From: Ardenticatenaceae bacterium
GTDB taxonomy: Bacteria; Chloroflexota; Anaerolineae; Promineifilales; Promineifilaceae
Assembly: GCA_020634565.1 (NCBI GenBank)
Contig: JACKBN010000006.1
Span: 124,001-188,000 of the forward strand
Direction of reading: 5' to 3'
Length of the DNA: 64,000 nt
Shown here: piece after piece, positions 7,602 through 15,713 of the stretch
Layout: every line of letters starts with the position of its first letter
Position numbering within the stretch: the stretch's first letter is position 1
Program-made: the position numbers and the translations under genes
Notes under the pieces: model-generated
Databases searched by the model: none
Told to the model about the DNA's origin: nothing
What the model saw: the letters and a program-made list of their open reading frames with translations, nothing else

Positions 7602-9185
7602 GTGATTCAGCCCCGAACCCAGACTGAAACTTATTGGGGAGCGGATTTTGCCCTAACAAGCAGTGATATAGAACAGATCTATAACCATTTCCTGGAGGTG
7701 GAACGGCCGCAAACAGCCGATGAAATTACGCGCATGATTATGGCGTATCGCGTAGCGGAAGAAGCCAATCAGGTAAAGAAAAAGCTGTCTGGCCGCACGA
7801 TTTACCAGCCTAAAAACAGCTACAACGTAGGCGATCAGCTCGTATTCCCCGCGCTACAATTTGCTCACGGTGACGTAACGGCCGTTCGTGACGGCTACAA
7901 CCCCCATGACGGTCAGTTCAAAGTAATCAGCGTAGAAATTGATAACAAGGCCCGTGAATTTGCGGCCGATTTACAGCCAGAGCACCTTCTGAATGCCGAC
8001 AATGGCGACGCTGTGGCCGATTTGGTTCAGGTGGATGTGGATGAACTGGTGGTCAAATATGGCAACCGGGTGAAAACGGCCGTTGCCCAGGAACTCAAAG
8101 AGCGCTCCGAGTTTGTGAAGCTGGGGGATGTTTGGTTTGTGAAGCAGCTCATGGCCGAAGTAAACGCCGGGCATCTGCATCTTACCGAAGCCGTGTTGGA
8201 AATTAACGAGGGCGGTCCGCTGCCCACGGCCGAAATTGTGCCCCACCTGGATATGGACCCCGCGTTGGATCCCTCTGTGCAGTATTTTTCGCTCAACTAC
8301 CATCTGCTGGAGGACGAGCGTTTTGACGAAGTGGCTCCCAAAGGGGAAGTTGCCTGGTTCTTGCGGCGGATGGAGCCAGATGAGGTGCGGCATACGCCTG
8401 AACGCCTGCTGTACCAACCCATTCCGCATGACCGGGCTTTGCTAAGCCCTCAACTGTTGCTGCTGGAACGTGAACTGGATGATGAGTGGTCGGATTTAGA
8501 AGATCCGCCATCGCCCCAGCCTGTCGTTTTTACGCTGATGTTCCCGCACCGTCATGCTGGCGTCATTCCGCTGAGTTCACGGATACGGCCGTTGTTCCCC
8601 CCCAGCAATTCTCCCCGCCAACGCGTTGTCTTCATCGACGACCAGTCGGGCGAAGAAGTGGTGGGCTGGGTTGTGCGGGAAGCTCGCTACATTTACGGCT
8701 TGGGCGACTGGTACGAGAAAAACGGCATCCCGATCGGTGGGTTTGTGCATATTCAGCCAGGGCCGGAACCGGGCATTCTAAGCCTGGGCTTTGACCGGCG
8801 GCGTCCTCAACGAGAATGGGTGCGCCTGGCAACGGCCGTTGATAACCGTATCCATTTTGAACTACAGCGCCGTTCCGTCGGCTGTGGCTTTGACGACCTG
8901 ATGATTGTCGGCACCGATGTGGTGGCGGCCATAGACGCCCTCTGGCGACGGGCCGAAAGCCATCAGCGCACCGTCTCTTCTCTGCTGGCTGAAATCTTCC
9001 CCAAGCTGTCTGAACTAACGCCGCAAAGCGCGGTACATGCCAAAACATTGTACAGCGCCATCAATATGCTGCGGCGCGTGCCGCCCGGCCCGCTGTTTGC
9101 TGAGTTGGTACGCCATCAGGCGTTTGTGCCCGTCGGGGATCATTACTGGCAGTTTGACCGCAACCGCTGGCAAGAAGGCGCCTGA
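7602..9185 (+). CDS. Unrecognised 527-residue protein, possibly nucleic-acid related
   Basis: I do not recognise a named family. The N-terminus (ALTSSDIEQIYNHFLEVE, then TADEITRMIMAYRVAEEANQ) looks like a helical module such as a winged-helix start; a beta-rich region resembling an SH3/KOW barrel follows (YNVGDQLVFPALQFAHGDV). There is no signal peptide or membrane helix, and acidic and aromatic residues are frequent. It starts with GTG after GAGGAG and is followed 30 bp later by a small helix-turn-helix-like gene, so the two form a likely operon behind the 7372 promoter. Codon use and palindrome content match the core genome. Transcription or DNA-associated function is a guess only. Confidence 0.7.
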   Translation: MIQPRTQTETYWGADFALTSSDIEQIYNHFLEVERPQTADEITRMIMAYRVAEEANQVKKKLSGRTIYQPKNSYNVGDQLVFPALQFAHGDVTAVRDGYNPHDGQFKVISVEIDNKAREFAADLQPEHLLNADNGDAVADLVQVDVDELVVKYGNRVKTAVAQELKERSEFVKLGDVWFVKQLMAEVNAGHLHLTEAVLEINEGGPLPTAEIVPHLDMDPALDPSVQYFSLNYHLLEDERFDEVAPKGEVAWFLRRMEPDEVRHTPERLLYQPIPHDRALLSPQLLLLERELDDEWSDLEDPPSPQPVVFTLMFPHRHAGVIPLSSRIRPLFPPSNSPRQRVVFIDDQSGEEVVGWVVREARYIYGLGDWYEKNGIPIGGFVHIQPGPEPGILSLGFDRRRPQREWVRLATAVDNRIHFELQRRSVGCGFDDLMIVGTDVVAAIDALWRRAESHQRTVSSLLAEIFPKLSELTPQSAVHAKTLYSAINMLRRVPPGPLFAELVRHQAFVPVGDHYWQFDRNRWQEGA

Positions 9186-9215
9186 TAGACTATTGTATTG
9201 ATATGGAGAATGACC

Positions 9216-9662
9216 TTGGCTAAAAGTCCACGACCAAAACTAAATCCGTCCCTGCTCAAACGAGCCACGCCGGATACCCGCTTTTACATCGACTACGATT
9301 GGTGGGATAAATCTGACCTGGACCTGAAAACCTATTTGCTCACGCGCCTGGACATCGGCGAAGATATTAACCTGGAAAGCGAAACCGACGAAGTGGATTT
9401 GGTTGATGCTGAGACCGGCGAAGTGTCTCGTGTTGATGGGTTCCAATACGTGGTACAGGCGTACTTTAGCCAGGTGCCCGACGATTTTGTAACCCGCACG
9501 TCGCTGGTAGACGCTGTCTTTTGTGTGCTGCTGGCCAATGCCAACAAGCCCATGACCGCCACCGAGATTGCCCAAAAAGTTAAACGCTCACCCGATACCA
9601 TTGTCAAAACGATGGGCGGCCCCAAGATATACCAGGGCGTGCGTCCCATGTTAGAAGATTAA
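9216..9662 (+). CDS. Small protein with C-terminal HTH-like segment
   Basis: The product (~148 residues) begins MAKSPRPKL if the TTG at 9216 is used; GGAG sits seven bases upstream of this TTG, whereas the ATG at 9210 is too close to it. The middle is acidic (SETDEVDLVDAETGEVSRVD). The C-terminal 45 residues (KPMTATEIAQKVKRSPDTI) read like a helix-turn-helix. It is encoded 30 bp after the 527-residue gene and ends at a strong terminator. No named family recognised; a partner of the upstream protein is likely. Confidence 0.65.
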   Translation: MAKSPRPKLNPSLLKRATPDTRFYIDYDWWDKSDLDLKTYLLTRLDIGEDINLESETDEVDLVDAETGEVSRVDGFQYVVQAYFSQVPDDFVTRTSLVDAVFCVLLANANKPMTATEIAQKVKRSPDTIVKTMGGPKIYQGVRPMLED

Positions 9663-9682
9663 GTTTGTAAAGAACCTTTTTG

Positions 9683-9720
9683 AACCGTCGAGTTTGGCTG
9701 ACCAGACTCGACGGTTTTTT
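9683..9720 (+). terminator. Intrinsic terminator
   Basis: Stem CCGTCGAGT/ACTCGACGG with a 12-base loop is followed by six T. It closes the two-gene unit 7602-9662. Confidence 0.85.
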
Positions 9721-9768
9721 GTTTACCATAGCTGCGCTTTTTTAGTGCAAAATTAGGTGGAGAGTCTT

Positions 9769-10245
9769 GTGAACGTAGAAAAGTTTTCTGAACCGCTGCG
9801 CGTGTTTATTGCGGGCGTCATGCAGGCCAACCGGCGCGACACGCTGATGGAAAGCCAGGATTACCGCGTGATGCTCAGCGATGCCCTGCGCCGCCACATC
9901 CCCGATGTGCAACTCATCGACCCGTGGGCCGAAAATCCCAACAGTCTGGAATACAATGACGATCAGGCGCGCCACACTTTCCTGACCATGACCAACAAGG
10001 CCAGCGAAGCGGATTTGCTCATCGCTTATTTGCCGCTGCCCAGCATGGGCACCGCCATGGAGATGTGGCAGGCGTACCAGCACAATACCTACATCATCGC
10101 CATCACGCCGTTTGTGAACCATTGGGCCATCCGCTTTACCGCCAACGACGTGCTGCCTGATTTGGAGAGCTTGCTGGGCTGGCTGGAAAACGGCCGTTTC
10201 CAACAAGAAATTGTGCCCGCCGCCCTGGCGCTACGACAAAGTTGA
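9769..10245 (+). CDS. Nucleoside 2-deoxyribosyltransferase-like protein
   Basis: The 158-residue protein has the fold pattern of this superfamily: an N-terminal strand FIAGVMQANRRDT, an Asp-containing LIDPWAENP, and the signature EADLLIAYLPLPSMGTAMEM, where S.GT..E matches the catalytic-Glu region of nucleoside deoxyribosyltransferases. Members swap or hydrolyse bases of deoxynucleosides; some homologues act on modified nucleotides or nucleotide signals. The GTG at 9769 is chosen because GGAGAG lies six to seven bases upstream; an earlier GTG at 9757 lacks a ribosome site. Substrate unknown. Confidence 0.65.
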   Translation: MNVEKFSEPLRVFIAGVMQANRRDTLMESQDYRVMLSDALRRHIPDVQLIDPWAENPNSLEYNDDQARHTFLTMTNKASEADLLIAYLPLPSMGTAMEMWQAYQHNTYIIAITPFVNHWAIRFTANDVLPDLESLLGWLENGRFQQEIVPAALALRQS

Positions 10246-10270
10246 CGCCCCCCGCGTTGCCGTTTAGAAT
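10242..10270 (+). promoter_or_regulatory. Promoter of tRNA-Arg
   Basis: TTGACG and TAGAAT are separated by exactly 17 bp, with the -10 box 17 bp before the tRNA. The -35 box overlaps the stop of the preceding gene. Confidence 0.75.
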
Positions 10271-10286
10271 TGCCATCTGTTAACCC

Positions 10287-10359
10287 GCCCCAGTAGCTCA
10301 ACGGATAGAGCAACAGACTTCTAATCTGTAGGTTGGGGGTTCGATTCCCTCCTGGGGTA
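10287..10359 (+). tRNA. tRNA-Arg (anticodon TCT)
   Basis: The 73 bases fold as a cloverleaf. Acceptor stem GCCCCAG pairs with CTGGGGT, the anticodon arm ACAGA-CTTCTAA-TCTGT carries TCT, and the T-loop is GTTCGATTC. CCA is not encoded. Confidence 0.95.
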
Positions 10360-10377
10360 CCTCTTCAAATGAGTGTT

Positions 10378-10446
10378 CCCGTTTTCAAGTGTTCAAGTAG
10401 AAATATGACACTTGCACACTTGAAAACCCGAATACTTGCAAACTCC
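10378..10446. repeat. Quasi-palindromic element (AAGTGTTCAAGT type)
   Basis: Arms of 18 bases at 10381-10398 and 10410-10427 are complementary with one mismatch, around an 11-base loop. The arms are built of repeated words (TTCAAGTG). It lies directly before the SDR gene. Confidence 0.75.
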
Positions 10447-10448
10447 TT

Positions 10449-11438
10449 ATGATTTTAATGACAGGCGCAACTGGCTTTTTAGGCCATCATCTTGTTCCAC
10501 GACTGGTGCAATCTGGCTATGCACTGCGGGCTGTGATGCGCCCCAGCAGCGATACGCAGTTTCTGCAAAAGTACGGCGTTGAGCTGGCCTACGCGGAAGA
10601 TATTACGGATGTTGCCGCGCTTGCCCAGGCGTGTGAGGGCTGCGACCAGGTCATTCACGCCGCCGGACTGTTTCGCTTTTGGGGCGAGCGGGAAGAGTTT
10701 TGGCAGACGAACGTGGGGGGCACAACGGCCGTTCTGCAAGCCGTAAAAAATCAGCCCATCCAACGCTTTATCTACATTTCTACTATCGCTGTCGTCGGCA
10801 AGCCGCCCACCAACCGACCCATCGACGAAACCACGCGCTGCAATCCGCTGGAGCCGTACCAGCAAAGCAAGTTTAAAGCGGAAAATCTTGTTCTGGCGGC
10901 CCATGCGGAAGATGGCCTGCCCGCGATTGTGCTGCGTCCCGGTGCGTTTTATGGCCCGTGGGGGCATTACGCCTTCAACCGCCTTTTTTTTGAAGAACCG
11001 CTCAAGGGTTGGCGCATTAAAGTAGACAACGGCCGTCACATCACCTTCCCCGTCTTTGTGCCCGATGTGGTGCAAGGGGTGGAGCTGGCTTTGCGCAACG
11101 GCCGTTTCGGCCAAATCTACAACATCTGCGGCGAATCACTGGAGCACAACCGCGTCAACGCCATCGTCAATGAACTGGCTGGCATTGGCAATTGGCGGCT
11201 CAACTTCCCCACCTGGATGGTGCTGCTGCTGGCTCGCGCCTGGACCGCGCTCTCCAAATTTACGGGGCGCGAGCCGTTTTACCCCATCAACATGGCTCCC
11301 TACGTTTTCCAGGATTGGCATGTTTCTTACCAAAAAGCCGTGGACGAACTGGGCTTTCAGCCTACCCCGTTTGCGGACGGTGCCCGCCAAACGTTAGAAT
11401 GGTACTGGCAGCAAGGATTATTGAAACGGCCGTCTTAA
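10449..11438 (+). CDS. Extended SDR / NAD-dependent epimerase-dehydratase
   Basis: The 329-residue protein starts with the Rossmann dinucleotide loop TGATGFLG and has the catalytic pair YQQSK at about residues 137-141, a downstream LRPGAFYGPWG substrate-site motif and the STIAVVG strand end. This fits the dihydroflavonol reductase/3-beta-HSD-like branch of extended short-chain dehydrogenases, which oxidise or reduce sugar, sterol-like or flavonoid-like substrates with NAD(P). The neighbours do not reveal a pathway. The start codon lies only a few bases after a quasi-palindromic element. Confidence 0.85.
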   Translation: MILMTGATGFLGHHLVPRLVQSGYALRAVMRPSSDTQFLQKYGVELAYAEDITDVAALAQACEGCDQVIHAAGLFRFWGEREEFWQTNVGGTTAVLQAVKNQPIQRFIYISTIAVVGKPPTNRPIDETTRCNPLEPYQQSKFKAENLVLAAHAEDGLPAIVLRPGAFYGPWGHYAFNRLFFEEPLKGWRIKVDNGRHITFPVFVPDVVQGVELALRNGRFGQIYNICGESLEHNRVNAIVNELAGIGNWRLNFPTWMVLLLARAWTALSKFTGREPFYPINMAPYVFQDWHVSYQKAVDELGFQPTPFADGARQTLEWYWQQGLLKRPS

Positions 11439-11439
11439 A

Positions 11440-11523
11440 AATCACAGATTGCGCAGATTAAACTAATTTCACGTTTTTCCTCTGTGAAACTCCGTGCTGC
11501 CTCTGCGTAACGCTGTGTTCCGC
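11440..11523. repeat. Quasi-palindromic element (CACAGA/TCTGTG type), copy 1
   Basis: Short words such as CACAGATT, CTCTGTGAAA and CTCTGCG fill the gap before nnr. Read on the reverse strand it aligns with the element at 13290-13370, sharing the word order GGAACACAG, CGCAGAG, CACAGAG and AATCTGCG, so nnr is flanked by inverted copies. Confidence 0.65.
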
Positions 11524-11530
11524 TTTTGCT

Positions 11531-13240
11531 ATGAAACTTTTTACCGTCTCCCAAATGGTGGCCGCTGAAAAAACGGCCGATTCCCAAGGCAACTCTTACG
11601 CCCAAATGATGGAAACCGCCGGGCGCAGCCTCGCCGAAGCAATCATCGCCCGCTGGCCAGTGGCAGATGCCAGCATTTTGGTGCTGGTAGGCCCCGGCAA
11701 TAACGGCGGCGATGGCCTCGTTGCCGGACGTTACCTGGCTGAAGCCGGTGCCGATGTTGCCTTTTATCTCTTCAAGCCGCGCGACCCGGAAAAGGACGAA
11801 AATTACGCCAAAATCCAGCAGATGGGCCTCTTCGCCGTAGATGCCGCGTTCGACCAACGTTTCCGCGTCCTGCGCACCCGCCTCAACATCACCGACATTC
11901 TCATCGACGCCCTGCTGGGCACTGGCGTCACCCGCCCCATCGCTGGCGATCTGGCCAAGCTCATGCAGCAAACTGCCGCCGGCCTGGCCGAACGCCGCGC
12001 CGAGCTGGCAGCTGCGGCCCGTTCGCCACTCACGAGCTTAACTGACTTTTCTGACAAGGTGACACGGAGACAAGGTGACAAGGTGACATCTCAAGACCAT
12101 GTCACCTTGTCACCCGGTCACCCCTTCACCCGGTCACCCCTTCATCCGGTCACCGTCGCCGTAGACTGCCCCTCCGGCCTCAACTGCGACACCGGCGCAC
12201 TCGATCCCGTCGCGCTGCCCGCCGATCTCACCGTAACCTTTGCCGGGCCGAAGCGGGGGCATTTTGTGTTTCCGGGGGCAACGGCCGTTGGCGAATTGGT
12301 CGTGGCGGATATTGGCATCACGGAAGAAATGGTAAGCGACGTACTGGTTGAGGTAGCCACACTGGAACTGGCTCATAACCTGCTGCCCGACCGCCCCAAA
12401 GATGGGCACAAAGGCACCTTTGGCAAGCTGCTCATCGCCGCTGGCTGTGAGAAATACCGAGGCGCACCGCTGCTGGCGGCACGGGGTGCCTTTCGTGCCG
12501 GAGCGGGGCTGGTGACCTTAGCCGTGCCCTCGGTGTTGCGGCTGGGCATTTCGATTGCGCTGCCGGAGGCGACGTATCTGGACGTTTCCGATTGGTGGTT
12601 TGGTGAGCAACCTGATCCCAATATTGATTCGGGGCAGTTAACGGCCGTATCGGCACACCCCATCCGCCAAAACGCTAGTAAGTTTGACGCGCTGCTCGTT
12701 GGCCCCGGCTTGGGCGACGCCGATGACTTCATCACAACCCTCTTCCCCGCCGACGGCAACGCGCCCGACCTGCCCACGCTGATCGATGCCGACGGGCTGA
12801 ACGCTCTGGCGCGATTGGACAACTGGTGGGAGCGATTGCCCGCCCACTGCGTCCTCACGCCGCACCCGGCAGAAATGGCCCGGCTGATGGGCATCCCTTT
12901 GGCTGAACTTTTGCAGCAGGATCGGATCGAAACCGCGCTGGCTCAGGCAAAACAATGGCATCAGGTGGTGCTTTTTAAGGGAGCCTATACGGTGGTCGCG
13001 GCTCCAGATGGCCGAGCCACGTTGCTGCCATTTGCCAATCCAGTGCTCTCCGTGGGCGGCAGCGGCGATGTGCTCAGCGGTGTCATTGCCACGCTGCTGG
13101 GGCAGGGGCTAGAACCTTACGACGCGGCTCGACTGGGTGGCACGCTGCACGGCCTGGCTGGAGAAAGGAGTGGGCAAAAGGCGGGTCTGCTCGCCAGCGA
13201 AATTGCTGATTTGCTGCCGGAAGTGATCGCCCTGCTGTAA
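11531..13240 (+). CDS. nnr: Bifunctional NAD(P)H-hydrate epimerase / ADP-dependent dehydratase
   Basis: The 569-residue protein repairs hydrated NAD(P)H. The N-terminal YjeF_N epimerase half (about 1-245) shows GPGNNGGDG and VAVDCPSGLNCDTG; the C-terminal kinase-fold dehydratase (about 270-569) shows KGTFGKLLIAAG, LTPHPAEMARL and the nucleotide-site GGSGDVLSGV. It is longer than usual because about 40 residues (from roughly FSDKVTRRQG to HPFTRSPLHP) are encoded by a quasi-palindromic repeat element inserted in frame between the last helix and the VAVD strand of the epimerase half. No stop is introduced, so the protein may still work with an extra surface loop. Confidence 0.93.
   Translation: MKLFTVSQMVAAEKTADSQGNSYAQMMETAGRSLAEAIIARWPVADASILVLVGPGNNGGDGLVAGRYLAEAGADVAFYLFKPRDPEKDENYAKIQQMGLFAVDAAFDQRFRVLRTRLNITDILIDALLGTGVTRPIAGDLAKLMQQTAAGLAERRAELAAAARSPLTSLTDFSDKVTRRQGDKVTSQDHVTLSPGHPFTRSPLHPVTVAVDCPSGLNCDTGALDPVALPADLTVTFAGPKRGHFVFPGATAVGELVVADIGITEEMVSDVLVEVATLELAHNLLPDRPKDGHKGTFGKLLIAAGCEKYRGAPLLAARGAFRAGAGLVTLAVPSVLRLGISIALPEATYLDVSDWWFGEQPDPNIDSGQLTAVSAHPIRQNASKFDALLVGPGLGDADDFITTLFPADGNAPDLPTLIDADGLNALARLDNWWERLPAHCVLTPHPAEMARLMGIPLAELLQQDRIETALAQAKQWHQVVLFKGAYTVVAAPDGRATLLPFANPVLSVGGSGDVLSGVIATLLGQGLEPYDAARLGGTLHGLAGERSGQKAGLLASEIADLLPEVIALL
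12046..12155. repeat. Quasi-palindromic element (GACAAGGTGACA type) inside nnr
   Basis: Exact 16-base arms at 12074-12089 and 12099-12114 flank a 9-base loop. Further GACAAGGTGACA words lie to the left and GGTCACCCC/TTCACCC words to the right. It is read through by nnr without a stop. Confidence 0.85.
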
Positions 13241-13289
13241 AAACACCCCGTTTGTCATGCCCGCGCAGGCGGGTTCCATTTTGGTAACA

Positions 13290-13370
13290 AAAAGAGGAAC
13301 ACAGAGGTGCGCAGAGAAGTCGCAGAGTTACACAGAGAAAAATCTGTGCAATCTGCGAAATCTGTGGGTA
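13290..13370. repeat. Quasi-palindromic element (CACAGA/TCTGTG type), copy 2
   Basis: Words GGAACACAGAGG, GCAGAGTTACACAGAG and AATCTGTGCAATCTGCG form an imperfect hairpin centred on CACAGA-GAAAAA-TCTGTG. It fills the gap between the convergent nnr and ABC-F genes. Confidence 0.7.
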
Positions 13371-13374
13371 AATT

Positions 13375-15012
13375 CTACAGCGTCAGGGCGTGTTCGCCGT
13401 GATAAAGTTCGCGGCGCAGGGTGGCAATGGTGGGATCGGCCAGGTACGCTTCCAGATTCATCATGCGGTCAATCGCGCCGTTGGGGGTAATTTCCACGAT
13501 GCGGTTGGCGATGGTGTTGACAAACTCGTAGTCGTGGGAGGCGAACAGCACCACTTCGGGGAACTTGATCAGCCCCTTATTCAGCGCGGTGATTGCTTCC
13601 AAATCGAGGTGGTTGGTTGGCTCATCCAGCATGAGCACGTTGGCCCCGCTGAGCATCATGCGCGACAACATGCAGCGCACTTTTTCGCCACCGGAGAGCA
13701 CCCGCGTATTTTTCAATGCCTCCTCGCCGGAGAAGAGCATCCGTCCCAAAAAGCCGCGCAGGAACGTTTCGCTGTCGTCCACAGTGGCGTACTGCCGCAG
13801 CCACTCCACCAAGTTGAGATCGGTGTCGAAGTAGGCGCTGTTTTCCTTGGGGAAGTAGGACATGGTGATGGTGGTGCCCCATTCGTAACGGCCGTAATCC
13901 GCTTCCAACTCGCCTGCCAAAATATCAAACAGGGTTGTTTTCAACAGGTCGTTGTCGCCGATGAAGGCGATTTTGTCCCCCTGGTTTACTTCCAAATTGA
14001 AGTTGCTCAGGGCGGGCGCGTCATCCACCGCTTTGCTGAGATTTTCCACGCGGAGAACCACTTTGCCACACGGCCGTTCCGGGTCGAATCCCACAAACGG
14101 AAAGCGACGCGTGCTGGCGGGCAGTTCGTCCATCGTTAGCTTGTCGATAAGCTTCTTGCGCGAGGTGGCCTGACGCGCCTTGGCCACGTTGGCGCTAAAG
14201 CGACGCACAAACTCCTCCAGCTCCTTGATTTTGTCCTCGCGCTTTTTCTTCTCATTTTTGCGTTGCTCCATCGCCAGCTGGCTGGATTCGTACCAGAATT
14301 CGTAGTTGCCCACGTACAGCTGAATCTTGCCGTAGTCGATGTCGGCGATGTGGGTGCAGACGTTGTTGAGGAAGTGCCGATCATGGGACACCACGATGAC
14401 GGTGTTGTTGAAGCGGAACAGAAAATCTTCCAGCCAGCGGATGGTGTCCAGGTCTAGCTGGTTGGTTGGTTCGTCCAGCAGCAGGATGTCGGGATTGCCA
14501 AACATGGCCTGGGCCAGCAGCACGCGCACTTTTTGCGTGCCTTCCAAATCGCGCATGTGGCGATCCAGCAGTTCTTCTTCGATGCCCAGCCCTTTGAGCA
14601 GCGTGGCGGCTTCGGCTTCCGCTTCGTAGCCGTTCAGTTCGGCAAAGGTCGCTTCCAAATCGGCAGCCAGAATGCCATCTTCTTCGGAAAAGTCTGGCTT
14701 GGCGTAGATGGCGTCGCGGGCTTGTTGCACATCGTACAGCTGCTTGTGCCCCATGATGACCGTTTCCATCACGGTGTACGCGTCGAAGGCGAACTGGTCC
14801 TGCTGCAACACGGCAATGCGCTCGTTGGGATCAGTGATCACGTCGCCGCGATTCGGTTCGATCTCCCCGGAGAGCACCTTGAGAAAGGTGGATTTACCCG
14901 CGCCGTTGGCCCCGATGAGGCCATAACAGTTACCGGGCAGAAATTTGAGATTGACGTCTTTAAAGAGCACCCGCTGCCCGAAGGAGAGGGTGATATCGTT
15001 AGCTACTAACAT
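13375..15012 (-). CDS. ABC-F family ATPase, YbiT-like
   Basis: This 545-residue protein has two nucleotide-binding domains and no membrane part. NBD1 has an intact Walker A (GANGAGKST) and Walker B (ILLLDEPTNQLD), but its signature reads LEGTQ instead of LSGGQ. NBD2 has an altered Walker A (GDNDLLKTT) but an intact signature (LSGGE) and Walker B (VLMLDEPTNHLD). A charged linker (EQRKNEKKKREDKIKELEEF) joins them, as in ribosome-acting ABC-F factors. Because sites form between Walker A of one domain and the signature of the other, one site looks fully competent and the other degenerate. The role is probably at the ribosomal E site, modulating translation. Confidence 0.9.
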   Translation of the reverse strand: MLVANDITLSFGQRVLFKDVNLKFLPGNCYGLIGANGAGKSTFLKVLSGEIEPNRGDVITDPNERIAVLQQDQFAFDAYTVMETVIMGHKQLYDVQQARDAIYAKPDFSEEDGILAADLEATFAELNGYEAEAEAATLLKGLGIEEELLDRHMRDLEGTQKVRVLLAQAMFGNPDILLLDEPTNQLDLDTIRWLEDFLFRFNNTVIVVSHDRHFLNNVCTHIADIDYGKIQLYVGNYEFWYESSQLAMEQRKNEKKKREDKIKELEEFVRRFSANVAKARQATSRKKLIDKLTMDELPASTRRFPFVGFDPERPCGKVVLRVENLSKAVDDAPALSNFNLEVNQGDKIAFIGDNDLLKTTLFDILAGELEADYGRYEWGTTITMSYFPKENSAYFDTDLNLVEWLRQYATVDDSETFLRGFLGRMLFSGEEALKNTRVLSGGEKVRCMLSRMMLSGANVLMLDEPTNHLDLEAITALNKGLIKFPEVVLFASHDYEFVNTIANRIVEITPNGAIDRMMNLEAYLADPTIATLRRELYHGEHALTL

Positions 15013-15030
15013 CGTTTTATCCTGTAAATT

Positions 15031-15096
15031 TTGGCCACAGAGCGCACAGAGGTTTTAGAGATATTTTCTCTGAGTTCTGGTGATCTCTGTGGTCAA
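15031..15096. repeat. Quasi-palindromic element (CCACAGAG/CTCTGTGG)
   Basis: Arms 15031-15042 and 15085-15096 are complementary except for one G-T pair; the centre holds further CACAGAGG and TCTCTGAG words. It lies upstream of the leftward ABC-F gene. Confidence 0.65.
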
Positions 15097-15172
15097 TTAA
15101 AGTGGGGTGTTCCCTACGGCCGTTTTCCAGACCGCATCTTGTTTTCGAGTTGAACCTGAATCCTAACCGCAC

Positions 15173-15203
15173 TTGTCTGAATCGGCAACGGGTATGCTAA
15201 AAT
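15173..15203 (+). promoter_or_regulatory. Candidate extended -10 promoter
   Basis: TTGTCT at 15173 and TGCTAAAAT at 15195-15203 (extended -10) are 19 bp apart. It is about 35 bp before the Ddn-like gene. Confidence 0.45.
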
Positions 15204-15238
15204 GCAAGGTGTAAATGGGACGTAGATGAGGAAAGTGA

Positions 15239-15613
15239 GTGAGTATGGACGACAAAATTAAACAAGCATTGGCAAAAGACGAGGTGGTTGACATAACCAC
15301 GCTGGGGCGCAAGAGTGGGCAGCATAGGCGGATTGAAATTTGGTTTAAGCAGGTAGACGGCCGTACCTACATCACCGGCACGCCCGGCCCGCGCGATTGG
15401 TACGCAAACTTGCTGGAAAATCCCAATTTCATCTTCCATCTAAAAGAGTCGGTACATGCCGATTTACCCGCTCGGGCACGTTTTGTGCTCAATCCCGCCG
15501 AGCGCCGGACCATTTTCAACGATCCGGCAATGGCCTGGTATCGGGAACAGGTCGAATCGTTCGATGAACTGCTCACGGGCAGTCCGCTGATTGAGGTTAT
15601 TTTCACAGAATAA
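15239..15613 (+). CDS. Ddn-type F420-dependent nitroreductase-fold protein
   Basis: The 124-residue protein matches the split-barrel Ddn/PF04075 pattern: LGRKSGQHRRIEIWF near the N-terminus, then GRTYITGTPGPRDWYANLLE and NPNFIFHLK. These proteins bind deazaflavin F420 or related flavins and reduce varied substrates. The GTG at 15239 has GAGG with a 7-base spacer; the ATG two codons on has poorer spacing. The true cofactor and substrate cannot be told from sequence, and no F420 biosynthesis gene is in the window. Confidence 0.75.
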   Translation: MSMDDKIKQALAKDEVVDITTLGRKSGQHRRIEIWFKQVDGRTYITGTPGPRDWYANLLENPNFIFHLKESVHADLPARARFVLNPAERRTIFNDPAMAWYREQVESFDELLTGSPLIEVIFTE

Positions 15614-15617
15614 AGAT

Positions 15618-15703
15618 AAAAACGGGACACAGATAAATACAGATTGACACAGATAATAATAAAATCTGTGTTTATCCGTGTGAATCAGTGTCCCATTTTA
15701 GAA
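15618..15703. repeat. Quasi-palindromic element (GGGACACAGAT type)
   Basis: Arms 15624-15654 and 15664-15694 match at 24 of 31 positions by hand alignment, with GGGACAC and ACACAGAT exact. It lies between the Ddn-like gene and thiD. Confidence 0.8.
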
Positions 15704-15713
15704 TAAATTTCAC

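Noticed and set aside
11440..13370. Composite transposon around nnr suggested by inverted flanking repeats
   Set aside because: The flanking elements are short, diverged and of a class found in many gaps; no transposase or target duplication is seen.
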